This document shows positions 45,057 to 53,927 of a stretch of 64,000 bases of DNA, one piece after another. Every line of letters starts with the position of its first letter. The first letter of the stretch is position 1. This DNA comes from Micromonospora wenchangensis. Lineage in GTDB: Bacteria; Actinomycetota; Actinomycetes; Mycobacteriales; Micromonosporaceae. The notes under the pieces are model-generated. The model was not told where the DNA came from and searched no databases. It saw only the letters and a program-made list of their open reading frames with translations. Both the position numbers and the translations under genes were made by a program. The stretch is taken from contig NZ_MZMV01000028.1 of NCBI RefSeq assembly GCF_002210435.1, positions 27,832 to 91,831 on the forward strand. Direction: 5' to 3'.

Positions 45057-45293
45057 GTGAGTGCTCAGGGTCTGCAGGACAGCGGCGTGGTGGACACCTG
45101 GCACCCGGAAGAAGGCTGGGGAACCGTCGCCCTCGATCACACTGACCTGACCGTCTGGGTGCACTTCAGCCACATCGTCGCAGGGCCCACGGAATACCGA
45201 AGCCTGACGCCGGGTCAGCGAGTGCGATGCCACTACGAGGTCCCGGGCCAGGACGGCTACCCCGCCCGAGCTGTCGAAGTCGCCGCCTGCTGA
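45057..45293 (+). CDS. Cold-shock-domain protein
   Basis: 78 residues, GTG start. OB-fold cold-shock pattern: GVVDTWHPEEGWGTVAL in place of the usual G-x-V-K-W-F-N-x-x-K-G-F-G, then VWVHFSHIV (RNP2-like) and GQRVRCHYEVPGQDGYPARAVEV. RNP1 is altered (W-G-T-V rather than G-F-G-F-I), as in divergent CspA-like proteins of actinobacteria. Binds single-stranded RNA/DNA presumably. Monocistronic. Confidence 0.8.
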   Translation: MSAQGLQDSGVVDTWHPEEGWGTVALDHTDLTVWVHFSHIVAGPTEYRSLTPGQRVRCHYEVPGQDGYPARAVEVAAC

Positions 45294-45428
45294 GCCGACG
45301 CAACGCGCCAGCAGTGCTGTCGAGACAACCTGTGATCTCAGCGGCGGTCCTGGATCTGAGGTAGACCACCCCCAGCAGAATGCACCTACCGCCCCAGAAC
45401 GCAGATGCAGGTTTCAAGAAACGATGCG

Positions 45429-46175
45429 TTAGTCCATCCCCTTGCGTCCCAGGGTCCAGAACGGCTTGGTGATCACGTTGCGGCGCGGCCAGTTCCGCTC
45501 CTTGACCAGGTGGTGGCGGATCAGCTGGATCGTCCGGGCTTCCCCGGCCAGGTAGGCGCGGCCGGGCTCGGCGGGCAGCTCCAGTCCTCGGACGGCCTCG
45601 ACCAGCGTCTGCGAGGAAGCCGCGGACCGACCCCGGCGGTAGCTCCACTCCAGGTCCCTGCCCCTCTCCGGGTCCGGGCGCTCGCTGTGGGAGTCGATCA
45701 GGTTCAGGCGCTCGTCCGGGGAGTCGATCTCGAACCGGCCAAAGACCCGGGCGTCGGCCGGCAGTGCGCGCAGCATCGGACCGTAGGCGGCCTGCGCGGT
45801 CTCCTCCCCGGCGAAGAGGTGGTACGGCGCCGGGGCGGTGACGAAGGCGCCCTGGGGTTTCATCAGCATCAGCTCGTCGCCGGGTCGGGTGGTGCGTGCC
45901 CACTGCGCGCCGGGGCCGTCCCCGTGGTCGAAGACGACCAGCTCCATGGTCTGGTCCTGGTAGCTCCACACCGTGTAGGTGCGCAGGGTGCCGACCAACC
46001 AGTCGACGGCGGCCGGCCCCGGGGCGAGCTGCAGGCGTACGTGCTGGCCGGGCAGCCAGTCGAGACCCGCCAGATCGGGCCCGGTCAGCGTGACCAGCCG
46101 TAGGCGGGGACCCAGCGGCTCGACCGCGTGAACCCGGGCGGCGACCAGCAGGCGGTCGAGCAGACGACTCTTCAC
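45429..46175 (-). CDS. Siderophore-interacting protein (FAD ferric-siderophore reductase)
   Basis: 248 residues, GTG start with GGTGAGG seven bases upstream. FAD-binding barrel motif RTYTVWSYQ (R-x-Y-T), GPGAQWARTTRPGDEL, then LFAGEETAQAAYGPMLRALP and the C-terminal YLAGEARTIQLIRHHLVKE-x-NWPRRNV (in parts) of the SIP family. It releases iron from ferric siderophores with NAD(P)H. Divergent from a TetR gene, with a double palindrome between them that suggests TetR control. Confidence 0.9.
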   Translation of the reverse strand: MKSRLLDRLLVAARVHAVEPLGPRLRLVTLTGPDLAGLDWLPGQHVRLQLAPGPAAVDWLVGTLRTYTVWSYQDQTMELVVFDHGDGPGAQWARTTRPGDELMLMKPQGAFVTAPAPYHLFAGEETAQAAYGPMLRALPADARVFGRFEIDSPDERLNLIDSHSERPDPERGRDLEWSYRRGRSAASSQTLVEAVRGLELPAEPGRAYLAGEARTIQLIRHHLVKERNWPRRNVITKPFWTLGRKGMD

Positions 46176-46207
46176 AATCGGTCCTCACCATCGGAGTCGA
46201 GACTGTT

Positions 46208-46225
46208 CCTTGCCGATCGGCAAGG
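46208..46225. promoter_or_regulatory. TetR operator 1
   Basis: Perfect 18-bp palindrome CCTTGCCGATCGGCAAGG in the SIP-TetR divergent region. Confidence 0.75.
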
Positions 46226-46229
46226 AGCG

Positions 46230-46247
46230 ACTTGCCGATCGGCAAGT
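46230..46247. promoter_or_regulatory. TetR operator 2
   Basis: Perfect 18-bp palindrome ACTTGCCGATCGGCAAGT. The 16-bp core is shared with operator 1 and the centres are 22 bp (two helical turns) apart. It abuts the TTATAC -10 region of the TetR gene. Confidence 0.75.
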
Positions 46248-46261
46248 TATACCCTGTGGCG

Positions 46262-46843
46262 GTGACCTCCGCCAGCCCCACTGCCGAGCCGATGCGGGAG
46301 CGCATCGTGGACGTCGCCGTCGAGCTGTTCGCCCGCCAGGGCTACCAGGGCACGTCGCTGCGGCACATCGCGGAACGGCTCGGCGTCAGCAAAGCGGCGG
46401 TGTACCACCACTTCCACGCCAAGGATGACATCGCCCGCACGGTCGTCGGCCGGGCCCTCGACGTGCTCACCGAGGCGTCCGACCGGCTGGTGGTGGCCGG
46501 CACCGACCCGGACGCCTGGCAGCGGGCCCTGCCGCAGATCATCGACATCGCCCTGCGGCACCGGCAGATGCTCGTGGTCCTCGAACGCAACGAGGACGTC
46601 TTCCACGCGCTGTTCGCCAACGACCCCGAGGTCGGCGCCCGGCTGGCGGCGCAGAACACGAAGCTGTCGGCACTCTTCGCCGACCCGGCGCTCGACCCGA
46701 AGGTGAGGGTCCGGCTCGGCAGCACCCTGGGCGCGATCTTCGGCCCCCTGGTGATGCTGTCGGACCACTATCAGGACATGCCAGCCGACCAGTTGCGCGG
46801 GCAACTGATGGAGGTCATCAAGGTGCTGCTGGACGGCCTGTGA
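46262..46843 (+). CDS. TetR-family regulator, divergent from the SIP gene
   Basis: About 193 residues with the GTG at 46262. The in-frame TTG at 46232 would begin inside operator 2 and is unlikely; 46256 is an alternative. The N-terminal HTH reads ERIVDVAVELFARQGYQGTSLRHIAERLGVSKAAVYHHF (in parts), a typical TetR domain. A helical ligand domain follows. Probable autorepressor and repressor of the siderophore-interacting protein through the two palindromes. Confidence 0.85.
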   Translation: MTSASPTAEPMRERIVDVAVELFARQGYQGTSLRHIAERLGVSKAAVYHHFHAKDDIARTVVGRALDVLTEASDRLVVAGTDPDAWQRALPQIIDIALRHRQMLVVLERNEDVFHALFANDPEVGARLAAQNTKLSALFADPALDPKVRVRLGSTLGAIFGPLVMLSDHYQDMPADQLRGQLMEVIKVLLDGL

Positions 46844-46880
46844 CCTAGGTGGATGATCAGATGGGTCGGGCGCGGCCCGG

Positions 46881-47501
46881 TCAGGTCTGATACTTGGCGC
46901 ACATGGTGTTGACCGCTTCCCGCACCGCTTGTTCGATCGCGGTCCGCCGCGGTGCCCAGTCGGTGAGCAGGAGCGTGGGCCAGAAGACGAAGTTGGAGAT
47001 CATCCCGAGGAACTGGGTGGCCGCGAGATCAGGGTCGTCGACCTTCGCCGAGCCGGCGCTGTCGGCGGCGGCGAGGTAGCGGCTGACCGACTCGAAGTAG
47101 GGCATCTTTCCTCGGCTGAACTGCGCCTCGCCCAGCTCGGGAAAACGCGGCAGCTCCGCGATGACGATGCGGAACAGCGCGGTCATCCCCGGGCGGGTGA
47201 GCAGTTCGACGTACCGGTGACCGATCGTGGTCAGACCGGCCTGCAGGTTCCCGGCCGACGGCTCCGGCGCGTGGGCATCCTCGACCTGCCAGGACTCGGT
47301 CACGATCGCGTCGAAAAGCGCCGCTTTCGTGGGGAACTGCTTGAAGAGCGTGGCCTTGGAGACCCCGGCCACCTCCGCGATCCTGGCGAGGGAGGTTCCG
47401 TCGTAGCCGGAGGTCAGAAACAGGCCGGTGGCGGCCTTGAGGATGGCCGCGCGCTTCTCTTCGGCGACGCGCCTGTGGTACGCCGACGGCTCGGTGCTCA
47501 T
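46881..47501 (-). CDS. TetR-family regulator, divergent from an SDR
   Basis: 206 residues. The HTH is RAAILKAATGLFLTSGYDGTSLARIAEVAGVSKATLFKQF (in parts), followed by a TetR_C-type domain with AELPRFPELGEAQF (AcrR-C/TetR_C_7-like). Its start faces the SDR gene across 118 bp that hold two candidate operators, so it probably controls both genes. Confidence 0.88.
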   Translation of the reverse strand: MSTEPSAYHRRVAEEKRAAILKAATGLFLTSGYDGTSLARIAEVAGVSKATLFKQFPTKAALFDAIVTESWQVEDAHAPEPSAGNLQAGLTTIGHRYVELLTRPGMTALFRIVIAELPRFPELGEAQFSRGKMPYFESVSRYLAAADSAGSAKVDDPDLAATQFLGMISNFVFWPTLLLTDWAPRRTAIEQAVREAVNTMCAKYQT

Positions 47502-47527
47502 GGACCACAGTATGCCCGATGGCGAGG

Positions 47528-47543
47528 TGAGTCACTTGACTCA
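47528..47543. promoter_or_regulatory. Candidate TetR operator (perfect palindrome)
   Basis: TGAGTCA-CT-TGACTCA, 26 bp upstream of the TetR start. A related imperfect site (GGTGAG-N8-CTCACC, 47575-47594) lies 26 bp upstream of the SDR start. Confidence 0.65.
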
Positions 47544-47574
47544 TCACTCCACCGGACCTAGCCTCAGGTGGTGA

Positions 47575-47594
47575 GGTGAGTCGGTCAGCTCACC
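47575..47594. promoter_or_regulatory. Second candidate TetR operator
   Basis: GGTGAG-N8-CTCACC inverted repeat ahead of the SDR gene. Shares the GGTGAGT half with the site at 47528. Confidence 0.5.
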
Positions 47595-47619
47595 AAAGTC
47601 ACTCTTCGAAGGACACGTC

Positions 47620-48405
47620 ATGTCGCGTTTCACCAACCAGACCGCACTGGTCACCGGCGGCACCGGAGGACTCGGCGAGAGCCACGTCCGGAGCTACCAC
47701 GCCGAGGGCGCGAACGTCGTCATCGGCAGTACGGCGGGAAGCCTGAGCAAGGCCACCAGACTCGCTGCGGAACTGGGCGGACGGGCCCTGGCGGTCCGCC
47801 TGGACGTCGCCCGTGAAGACGACTGGACAACCGCCGTCGCGGCAGCCGAGCACGCCTTCGGCACGCTGACGATCCTGGTGAACAACGCGGGCGTCCAGAA
47901 CCCCGCCACCACGATCGAGTCCACCGACCGCGCCCTCTGGGACCGTACCTTCGCGATCAACGTGACCGGGCAGTACCTCGGCATCAGAGCCGTCACCCCC
48001 GCGATGCGACGGGCCGGCGGCGGCGTGATCGTCAACATCGGCTCGACGATGGCGTACGGCGGCACCGCCCGCTACGCCTCCTACGTCGCGAGCAAATGGG
48101 CGACCCGGGGCCTGACCCTGAGCGCCGCCCTCGAACTGGGTAGGGACAACATCCGGGTGAACGCCATCCATCCCGGAGTCGTCTCGACCAACCTCATCCA
48201 CGAACCATCCGCACCCGGCGAACGGCCGATCTCCGACTTCTACGACCCAGGGCCCTTCGCGATCCCGCGCCTCGGCGAACCCGCCGACGTCAGCGCAGCA
48301 CTGCTCTACCTCACCTCACCGGACGCGTCGTTCGCGACCGGCACCGAACTGGTACTCGACGGCGGCCTGCTGCTGGGCCCCGCCCTCCCGGTCGGCGTCG
48401 CCTGA
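47620..48405 (+). CDS. Short-chain dehydrogenase/reductase
   Basis: 261 residues, AAGGA ribosome site. Classical SDR: cofactor motif TGGTGGLG, NNAGV, catalytic Ser in NIGSTMAYGG, Tyr-x3-Lys in YASYVASKWA, and the C-terminal VLDGGLL. The R-to-A/S patterns around strand 2 do not allow a safe NAD/NADP choice. Likely regulated by the divergent TetR; substrate unknown (20β-hydroxysteroid dehydrogenase-like group). Confidence 0.88.
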   Translation: MSRFTNQTALVTGGTGGLGESHVRSYHAEGANVVIGSTAGSLSKATRLAAELGGRALAVRLDVAREDDWTTAVAAAEHAFGTLTILVNNAGVQNPATTIESTDRALWDRTFAINVTGQYLGIRAVTPAMRRAGGGVIVNIGSTMAYGGTARYASYVASKWATRGLTLSAALELGRDNIRVNAIHPGVVSTNLIHEPSAPGERPISDFYDPGPFAIPRLGEPADVSAALLYLTSPDASFATGTELVLDGGLLLGPALPVGVA

Positions 48406-48411
48406 CAAGCG

Positions 48412-48679
48412 ATGAACTCCCTGGCCCGCGACCGGGCCACCGAGCACGGCCCGGCCGGCGTGCGCGTCTACGCGGTCGCGCCCGACCCGGCCTGAACCAG
48501 CGCCCCCGTCGAGTATCTCGACGGGTACGTCCCCCTCATCCCGGCGTCGCCCAGCCGGAGGACGTCACCGAGGTGATCGCCTTCCTGCCGGGCGCTCGTA
48601 CGTGAACGGGTCCGTGGTTCCCTCGGACGGAGGCTTCACCGCGGTCGAGCCCGCGAAGGGCCGGGGTCGACCAACTGAC
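48412..48679 (+). pseudogene. SDR remnant
   Basis: Pieces of an SDR C-terminal half remain in at least two frames. First ARDRATEHGPAGVRVYAVAPD, then a stop at about 48493. After a frame change comes EDVTEVIAFL, and after another NGSVVPSDGGFTAV, a standard SDR end. The N-terminal half is absent. Located directly behind an intact SDR, it is a decayed neighbouring gene. Confidence 0.65.
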
Positions 48680-48699
48680 CGGAGAACGGACGCACGACG

Positions 48700-49533
48700 T
48701 CAACCGATGCCGTCGACCGCCGACCGGAGCGCGTTGATCGACGGATCCCAGGTGAAGTTCAGGACGGGCAGGCCGGAGGCGGCGGCGTTGCTGTCGCCTC
48801 CGAGGACCACCGCCCGTGGCTTGGCGGTGCCCTGCGGGACGACGAGATACCAACTGCCCCGCACGTTCGCGATGAACACTTCGTCAACCTCCTGGTCCGG
48901 TGGGTTCGGGTCGGTGGCGTCCCCGACGTGGTTCTCGAAGTCGACGGTCGCGCCGTAGTTCGTCGGAGCGCCGGTGTTCAGCCAGAGGCTGGTGTGCACG
49001 TGCGGTCCCACGCCGGACTCGCTGCCGTTCGCCGAGGAGCCGGAGTACGCGATCGTCTGGCCCCGGGACACGCGTTGGCCGGCGGCGACGGCGATCCGCG
49101 ACAGGTGCAGGTGCCGGGTGTAGTTGCCGTCGTCGTGGGCCATCCCCACCACGCGTCCGGTCGCGGTGGAGGTGTCGGTCTTCACGAGACGGATCGTGCC
49201 GTTCGCCGCGGCCACCACGGGGGTTCCGGTGCCGACCGCGTAGTCGGTACCCGGCTCGCCCGAGGGCGGCGTGCGGTTCCGGTGGTCCTGCCACGAGCTG
49301 GAGATCCGGACGTTTCCGCACGGTCGCTGATAGCTGCCGGCGGCCCGAGCGGCGTCGGGCAGCAACGCGAAGGCGGCCGACACCCCCGACGCGGCCAGCG
49401 CGGCGGTCGTGATGAACCCGCGTCTCGTGAGCCCTCGCAGGTAGGCGATCCCACCGAGGTCCTCGGGTCGCGGGTCGCCGTGACCAGCGTTGCGAGGAGG
49501 GCCGGAGCACGGCTGCCCACTTAGGGTCATCAA
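48700..49533 (-). CDS. Exported M23-type (lysostaphin/LasA-like) peptidase
   Basis: 277 residues. Tat signal LTRRGFITTAALAASG. The M23 fold is recognisable by GTDYAVGTGTPVVAAANG (Asp ligand), the HLHLS pair and HVHTSLW (His-x-His). It is of the LasA-like extracellular peptidase type found in actinomycetes; it may cleave peptidoglycan cross-bridges or be an inactive homologue. The upstream His ligand in the DHRNRTPPSG segment is plausible. Monocistronic. Confidence 0.8.
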   Translation of the reverse strand: MMTLSGQPCSGPPRNAGHGDPRPEDLGGIAYLRGLTRRGFITTAALAASGVSAAFALLPDAARAAGSYQRPCGNVRISSSWQDHRNRTPPSGEPGTDYAVGTGTPVVAAANGTIRLVKTDTSTATGRVVGMAHDDGNYTRHLHLSRIAVAAGQRVSRGQTIAYSGSSANGSESGVGPHVHTSLWLNTGAPTNYGATVDFENHVGDATDPNPPDQEVDEVFIANVRGSWYLVVPQGTAKPRAVVLGGDSNAAASGLPVLNFTWDPSINALRSAVDGIG

Positions 49534-49989
49534 TGCAACCTACGGCCCCGGCCGGCGCGGGGCAAGGTCACCCTTCGGGCGTCCTCATTCCGGATGCTGG
49601 TCGTCGGCGGGCCGGGCACCGCGGGTGACCCGCTACAGGACGGCCGGCTACGTCCTCGACGCGACTCGTCACGTCTCCGGCTCCGGACGGCCCTGCGGCC
49701 TTGGCAGTCGCCCGGCGCCGGCCCTCGCGTCGGAAACCCACCGTCGGTGTGACCACCCCGTTCCCCGCTGCCGCCAACGACGGGCAGCGGCGGAACCTGC
49801 TCCCTGCGGGCGAGGTTAGCGACGGTGTCAGGTCCGGACAGCGGCGGTGGGATCGGCGTGTGGGAAGTCGATGCCGGTGGAGACCGTCAGGGGGCGTGAG
49901 CCCGCCGAGTCACCGGAGAGTGCGTCAGTTGACGGATGTCTCTCGCCGGCTTGATCGAAAGACTCGACACCGCCAACTGAGGAGGCTGT
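49534..49989. other. Intergenic region with operator-like repeat
   Basis: About 450 bp between the M23-type gene and the methyltransferase gene. No supported coding region. The last 70 bp contain a 16-bp site related to the PKS-cluster palindrome (49921-49936) and a distant inverted repeat, TCAGTTG (49925-49931) with CAACTGA (49974-49980). Confidence 0.5.
49921..49936. promoter_or_regulatory. Imperfect copy of the 16-bp LAL palindrome
   Basis: TGCGTCAGTTGACGGA differs at two of 16 positions from the perfect palindrome at 41107-41122. It lies 54 bp upstream of the methyltransferase-LAL operon. Confidence 0.55.
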
Positions 49990-50949
49990 GTGAAGGTACC
50001 GAACTCGACGGTCAATGGGTGCGCGGCCGAAGCCGCAGGTTACGGATCGCGTGCGGAGAAGATCATGAGTGTTCAGCAGGGGACGCGTGCGGCAGCGAAC
50101 ACCCTCAGCGCGGCGCAGGTTCGGACACACCCCTGGTGTGGACCCCTGGACCGGGCACCACAGCGCTATCGGGGACCGCATCGGTTGAGCGCCGGGGGCT
50201 GGCAGAGCTTCGTCGACCGGCTGGAGCGCCGGGAGGAGATGGCCGTCGTCCGAGCGGCCCTGACCGGTAACCGTCGGGTCCTCGACGTGGGCGGTGGCAC
50301 CGGGGAGATCACCCGTGCCGTTGCCGGCGACCTCGGTCGATGCGTCACCGTCGAGCCGCACGTCAACCGTGTCGAGCGGCTGCGGCTGGGCGTGGGCGGC
50401 ACCGACGGGGGTGAACTGGAGGTCCATCCCGGACGGGCGGAGGCGTTGCCGTTCGCGGACGGTAGCTTCGACGCGGTGTTCTCGGCCTGGGTATTGCCCT
50501 ACGTCGACGATCTGGTCAGGGCTGTGCGGGAGATCGCCCGGGTGTGCGACCCCACGCACGGCGAGGCCAAGGTGGTGCTCATCGGGGGCTCGCCGGACAA
50601 CGAGTTGGTGGCCCTCCTCAACGAGGTCTGCGTGCCGATCGCCGGGGAATCCCACGATCACCAGGGCTATCTGCTCGCGACCGCGGCCCAGACGCTGTCC
50701 GAACATGGTTTCGGCCGGTTCTCCCTGAGCCGCACCGAAGCCGCCCTGCACTTCACGGAACCGAGTCTGGCGGAGCGGATCCGCTCCGCCGCGGACCTGC
50801 TGGTGAACTTCTGGTACGACGGACATCCGCGTGCCGCCGACATGCGGGAGGCTCTCGTGCCGGCCCTCGGCCGCCACTTCGCCCGACGACCCCATGCCAT
50901 AGGGGATCAGGGGCTGGTCCTCGTCGCCCGGCCCGGGGAGTCCGCTTGA
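49990..50949 (+). CDS. Class I SAM-dependent methyltransferase
   Basis: 319 residues from a GTG with GGAGG four bases upstream; an ATG at 50065 with GGAG six bases upstream is an equally good start (294 residues). SAM motif VLDVGGGTGEITRAVAG, motif II-like LPFADGSFDAVFSAWVLPYVDD (in parts) and post-motif REIARV: Methyltransf_11 type. It is translationally coupled to the LAL gene (TTGA). It may methylate a sugar or the base in the preQ0 pathway; the target is not visible in sequence. Confidence 0.8.
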   Translation: MKVPNSTVNGCAAEAAGYGSRAEKIMSVQQGTRAAANTLSAAQVRTHPWCGPLDRAPQRYRGPHRLSAGGWQSFVDRLERREEMAVVRAALTGNRRVLDVGGGTGEITRAVAGDLGRCVTVEPHVNRVERLRLGVGGTDGGELEVHPGRAEALPFADGSFDAVFSAWVLPYVDDLVRAVREIARVCDPTHGEAKVVLIGGSPDNELVALLNEVCVPIAGESHDHQGYLLATAAQTLSEHGFGRFSLSRTEAALHFTEPSLAERIRSAADLLVNFWYDGHPRAADMREALVPALGRHFARRPHAIGDQGLVLVARPGESA

Positions 50950-53879
50950 CCGCCGATCCAGAGGCTGGAGAAAGCGGCCTGTGGCCTGTGGACAATCCAC
51001 CCCGGATGGTCGGACGACTGGCCCACCTGCGGGCGTTGAGGCAGGCAAGGTCGGTGAGTGCCGATGCGGGGCTCGTCCGCGTCGCGGTCACCGGCGGACC
51101 CGCAGTGGGCCGCAGCACGCTGCTCGACGAGTTCGTGGGAGCCTGCCGCCGGGAAGGCGGGTTCGCTGTGCGCGTCCGCTGCCGGCTGGCGGATCGTCAG
51201 GCGCCGACCGCGCTGGTCAGCGACCTTCTCCGGTGCCTCGCCGAGGAGGTTTCACCGGTGTCCGGTGCGCGGCGGTCGACCTGCGAGACGCGGCCACCCC
51301 TGCTGGGATGGCAACCCACCGGAACAGACGACTGGGCGGACCGCGACCGGCAGGTGTCCGCGGCACGGGCGGCTGTCGCCGCGCTGGCTGAGCGGGGGCC
51401 GCTGGTCGTCGCGGTGGACGACATCACGTACGCCGGCCGCCCGGCACTCCAGTGGCTGCGGCAGGTGTTGGAGGGGTGCGCGCGATTACCGATCCTCCTG
51501 CTGGTGTCGGTCCGCGCCGGCGAGCCGCCCACCACGCCCGAGCAGTTGGCGGAGATGTTGACCGACGCGACCTGGTTGGAACTCGACGGGCTGACCGAGG
51601 CGGAGACCGGCGACCTGTTGTGCGCCCTGTTGCCGTCCCGGCCGCCCGGACGCCTTGTCGCCGAGGTCCACCGGTGGTGTGGGGGCAGCCCGTACATGAT
51701 CGGGGAACTCGCCCGGATCCTGCACAGCCGCTCCGCCGGCTCCGGCTTGCCGCAGAGTGTCGACGAGGTGGTACTGCACGACGCCTTGCGCCTGGTGCAC
51801 GGGCGGTTGAACCGGCTGGGGACCGCGCTGATGCGGATCGTGGAGATCATCGCGGTGGCCCAGGGCCACGGCGGTGTCGATGCCGCACTGGTCGCCCACC
51901 TCACCGGCCTCGACGTCCATGAGGTGCTGACCGCTCTGGACCTGCTGATCCGCATGAGGTTGATCGGGGACGCCGAGAGTCTTCCGCTGCGGCACCCGGC
52001 CCTGGGTACCGCGATCGCGGCGTCGATGACGGCGATGGCCCGTAGTGCGACGCACCTCAGCATCGCCGAGTACCTGTTCGTCCGGAACGCTCCGGCGGAT
52101 CGCATCGCGTCCCACCTGACTGCCTCGACGGTTGCGCCGAGCGGGTCGTGGCCGGCTCAGATCCTCCTACAGGCCGCCGACCACGCCCGGGAGACCGGCG
52201 CGGACGGCGTCGAAGGACGCTGTCTGGAACTGGCGTCCCGCGTCGCCACCGGTACGCAGCACCGGGAGGCCATGCTCCGGCTCGCCCGTCTCGAGATCCG
52301 GCGGGATCCGGAGAAGGGGCTGCTCGCGGCCGTCGCGGTGCTGTCGGAGGACGACGACCACGCCGTGGTGGCGGGGATGCTCGGGCAGATCGGCCGTGCC
52401 CTGTACGAGACGGAGTTGGGCGCACACCAGAGCGACCTGCTCGACCGGATCGATACGAGTGTCCGCGGGACGGTGTTCGAGGGTTGGGCCGAGGGGTACC
52501 GGAAGTTGCACCGGCCCTTCCTTGGTCGCCCGGTGCAGGTGCGCCGGCGGATTCAGGGGCTGCTGGGTCGACGGGACGCGATGGCGGTCCTTGAGGACGA
52601 CGACGCCGATCGGCGACCCGTGCAGAGCGCGTGGTCTGCTCTGGATGCGTTCCTGCGCTATCTCGTCGATCCGGACCCGCGGGAGGCGGTGCGGGAGGCC
52701 CGGCGGGCATTGGGTCAGGACGGCGCGGGGCTGGAACTTCACCCGCTGGCACGGACCGCGGCGTTGGCGGTGCTTGCGGACGTCGGCGATCGTCACGAGG
52801 CGATCTCCTGGCTTGACCGGTTCGATCGGTCGGAGTCCGAGGGCCAGTCGTCACCGACGGGGTGGCTGGCCTCGGTCCGGGGCCGGATCGCGCTGGCCGC
52901 CGGCGACCTGGACGAGGCCGGTAGTTGTCTCAACGACGCACTGTGGGAGCAGGGAGAGGGGCCGGATGCATCGCATGATCCGGTCACCGTGATCCTGGTG
53001 GGTCTGCTCGCCGACGTACACGTCAGCCGCGGTGAGGTGGACGACGCGCGTACTCTGCTGCGTCGCTTCCGGCTGATCGACGAGTTGCCGCCGGGTTGGC
53101 ACTACTGCGAGTTGCTGCTGGCGCGGGCCCGGATGCGGGCCGGTGAAGGTGACCTGACCGGAGCCCGCCGAGACCTCGTCGACCTGCGAGCCCGCGCTCA
53201 CCAGGCAGGCATTCGGCTGCCGGGGAGTCTCATGTGGCGCCGGCACGGTGCCGACCTGCTGGTGGCGGTGGGGCGTCGACGGCAGGCCGTACGGGTGGCC
53301 GCTGCCCAGCTCAGGTTCGCCGACGCGGTCGGGTCGCCGCTGGAGCGCGGCCGGGCACTGCGGGCCCAGGCGTGTGCCAGCGGGACGGCGGAGAAACATC
53401 GTCTGCTGCGCGAGGCAGTGGCTCTGCTGAGTCCCGCGGAGAGCCTGGACGCGGCGCATGCGCTCGCCGATCTGGGTTCGGCGCTGAGCGGATCGCCGAC
53501 CCGCCAGGAGGCGATCGCCGCTCTGACGCAGGCGGTGGATATCGCCGACCGGTGCGCCGCCGGTGCCTTGGCGTTGCGCTCGCGCCGACAACTGCTCGTC
53601 GCGCACGAGCGGGCGCCACGGCAGATGTCCCTGCGAGGTGTGCTCACTCTGACCCGTAGGGAGCGGCAGATTCTCATCGACGCGATCCGGGGTGCCACCA
53701 ACAACGGGATCGCGCAGACGCGGCACATCACTCGGCGGACGGTCGAGCTGCATCTGTCGAGCGCGTACCGCAAGCTCGGTATCACCGGGCGTATCGACCT
53801 GCCGCAGTTGTTTCGGGACCCGGCGTTCTGGCCGCTGCTGGCCGATGGCCTGCCGGCGCGTGGAAGCCCGTCGAACTGA
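50946..53879 (+). CDS. LAL-type LuxR-family regulator with altered Walker A
   Basis: 977 residues from the TTG at 50946, chosen because GGGGAG sits five bases upstream and TTGA overlaps the methyltransferase stop. N-terminal ATPase-like domain: P-loop GGPAVGRST, with Arg56 where Lys is expected, and Walker B LVVAVDDITY. Long helical middle. C-terminal HTH LTRRERQILIDAIRG...HITRRTVELHLSSAYRKLGI. Likely cluster regulator acting through the palindrome at 49921. The Arg in Walker A suggests reduced or no ATP hydrolysis. Confidence 0.85.
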   Translation: MTADPEAGESGLWPVDNPPRMVGRLAHLRALRQARSVSADAGLVRVAVTGGPAVGRSTLLDEFVGACRREGGFAVRVRCRLADRQAPTALVSDLLRCLAEEVSPVSGARRSTCETRPPLLGWQPTGTDDWADRDRQVSAARAAVAALAERGPLVVAVDDITYAGRPALQWLRQVLEGCARLPILLLVSVRAGEPPTTPEQLAEMLTDATWLELDGLTEAETGDLLCALLPSRPPGRLVAEVHRWCGGSPYMIGELARILHSRSAGSGLPQSVDEVVLHDALRLVHGRLNRLGTALMRIVEIIAVAQGHGGVDAALVAHLTGLDVHEVLTALDLLIRMRLIGDAESLPLRHPALGTAIAASMTAMARSATHLSIAEYLFVRNAPADRIASHLTASTVAPSGSWPAQILLQAADHARETGADGVEGRCLELASRVATGTQHREAMLRLARLEIRRDPEKGLLAAVAVLSEDDDHAVVAGMLGQIGRALYETELGAHQSDLLDRIDTSVRGTVFEGWAEGYRKLHRPFLGRPVQVRRRIQGLLGRRDAMAVLEDDDADRRPVQSAWSALDAFLRYLVDPDPREAVREARRALGQDGAGLELHPLARTAALAVLADVGDRHEAISWLDRFDRSESEGQSSPTGWLASVRGRIALAAGDLDEAGSCLNDALWEQGEGPDASHDPVTVILVGLLADVHVSRGEVDDARTLLRRFRLIDELPPGWHYCELLLARARMRAGEGDLTGARRDLVDLRARAHQAGIRLPGSLMWRRHGADLLVAVGRRRQAVRVAAAQLRFADAVGSPLERGRALRAQACASGTAEKHRLLREAVALLSPAESLDAAHALADLGSALSGSPTRQEAIAALTQAVDIADRCAAGALALRSRRQLLVAHERAPRQMSLRGVLTLTRRERQILIDAIRGATNNGIAQTRHITRRTVELHLSSAYRKLGITGRIDLPQLFRDPAFWPLLADGLPARGSPSN

Positions 53880-53885
53880 CGAGCT

Positions 53886-53914
53886 GGCCGCCGGGCCGTC
53901 GTGGCCCGGCGGCC
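53886..53914. terminator. Bidirectional 12-bp stem terminator
   Basis: Perfect arms 53886-53897 and 53903-53914 with a 5-nt loop, between the convergent LAL and glycosyltransferase genes (stops at 53879 and 53928). Confidence 0.85.
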
Positions 53915-53927
53915 CCCCGCCACGGCG

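Noticed and set aside
44366..45060. Several short frames in the region upstream of the LAL gene
   Set aside because: None has a properly spaced ribosome site with a family signature. Residue composition is not protein-like.
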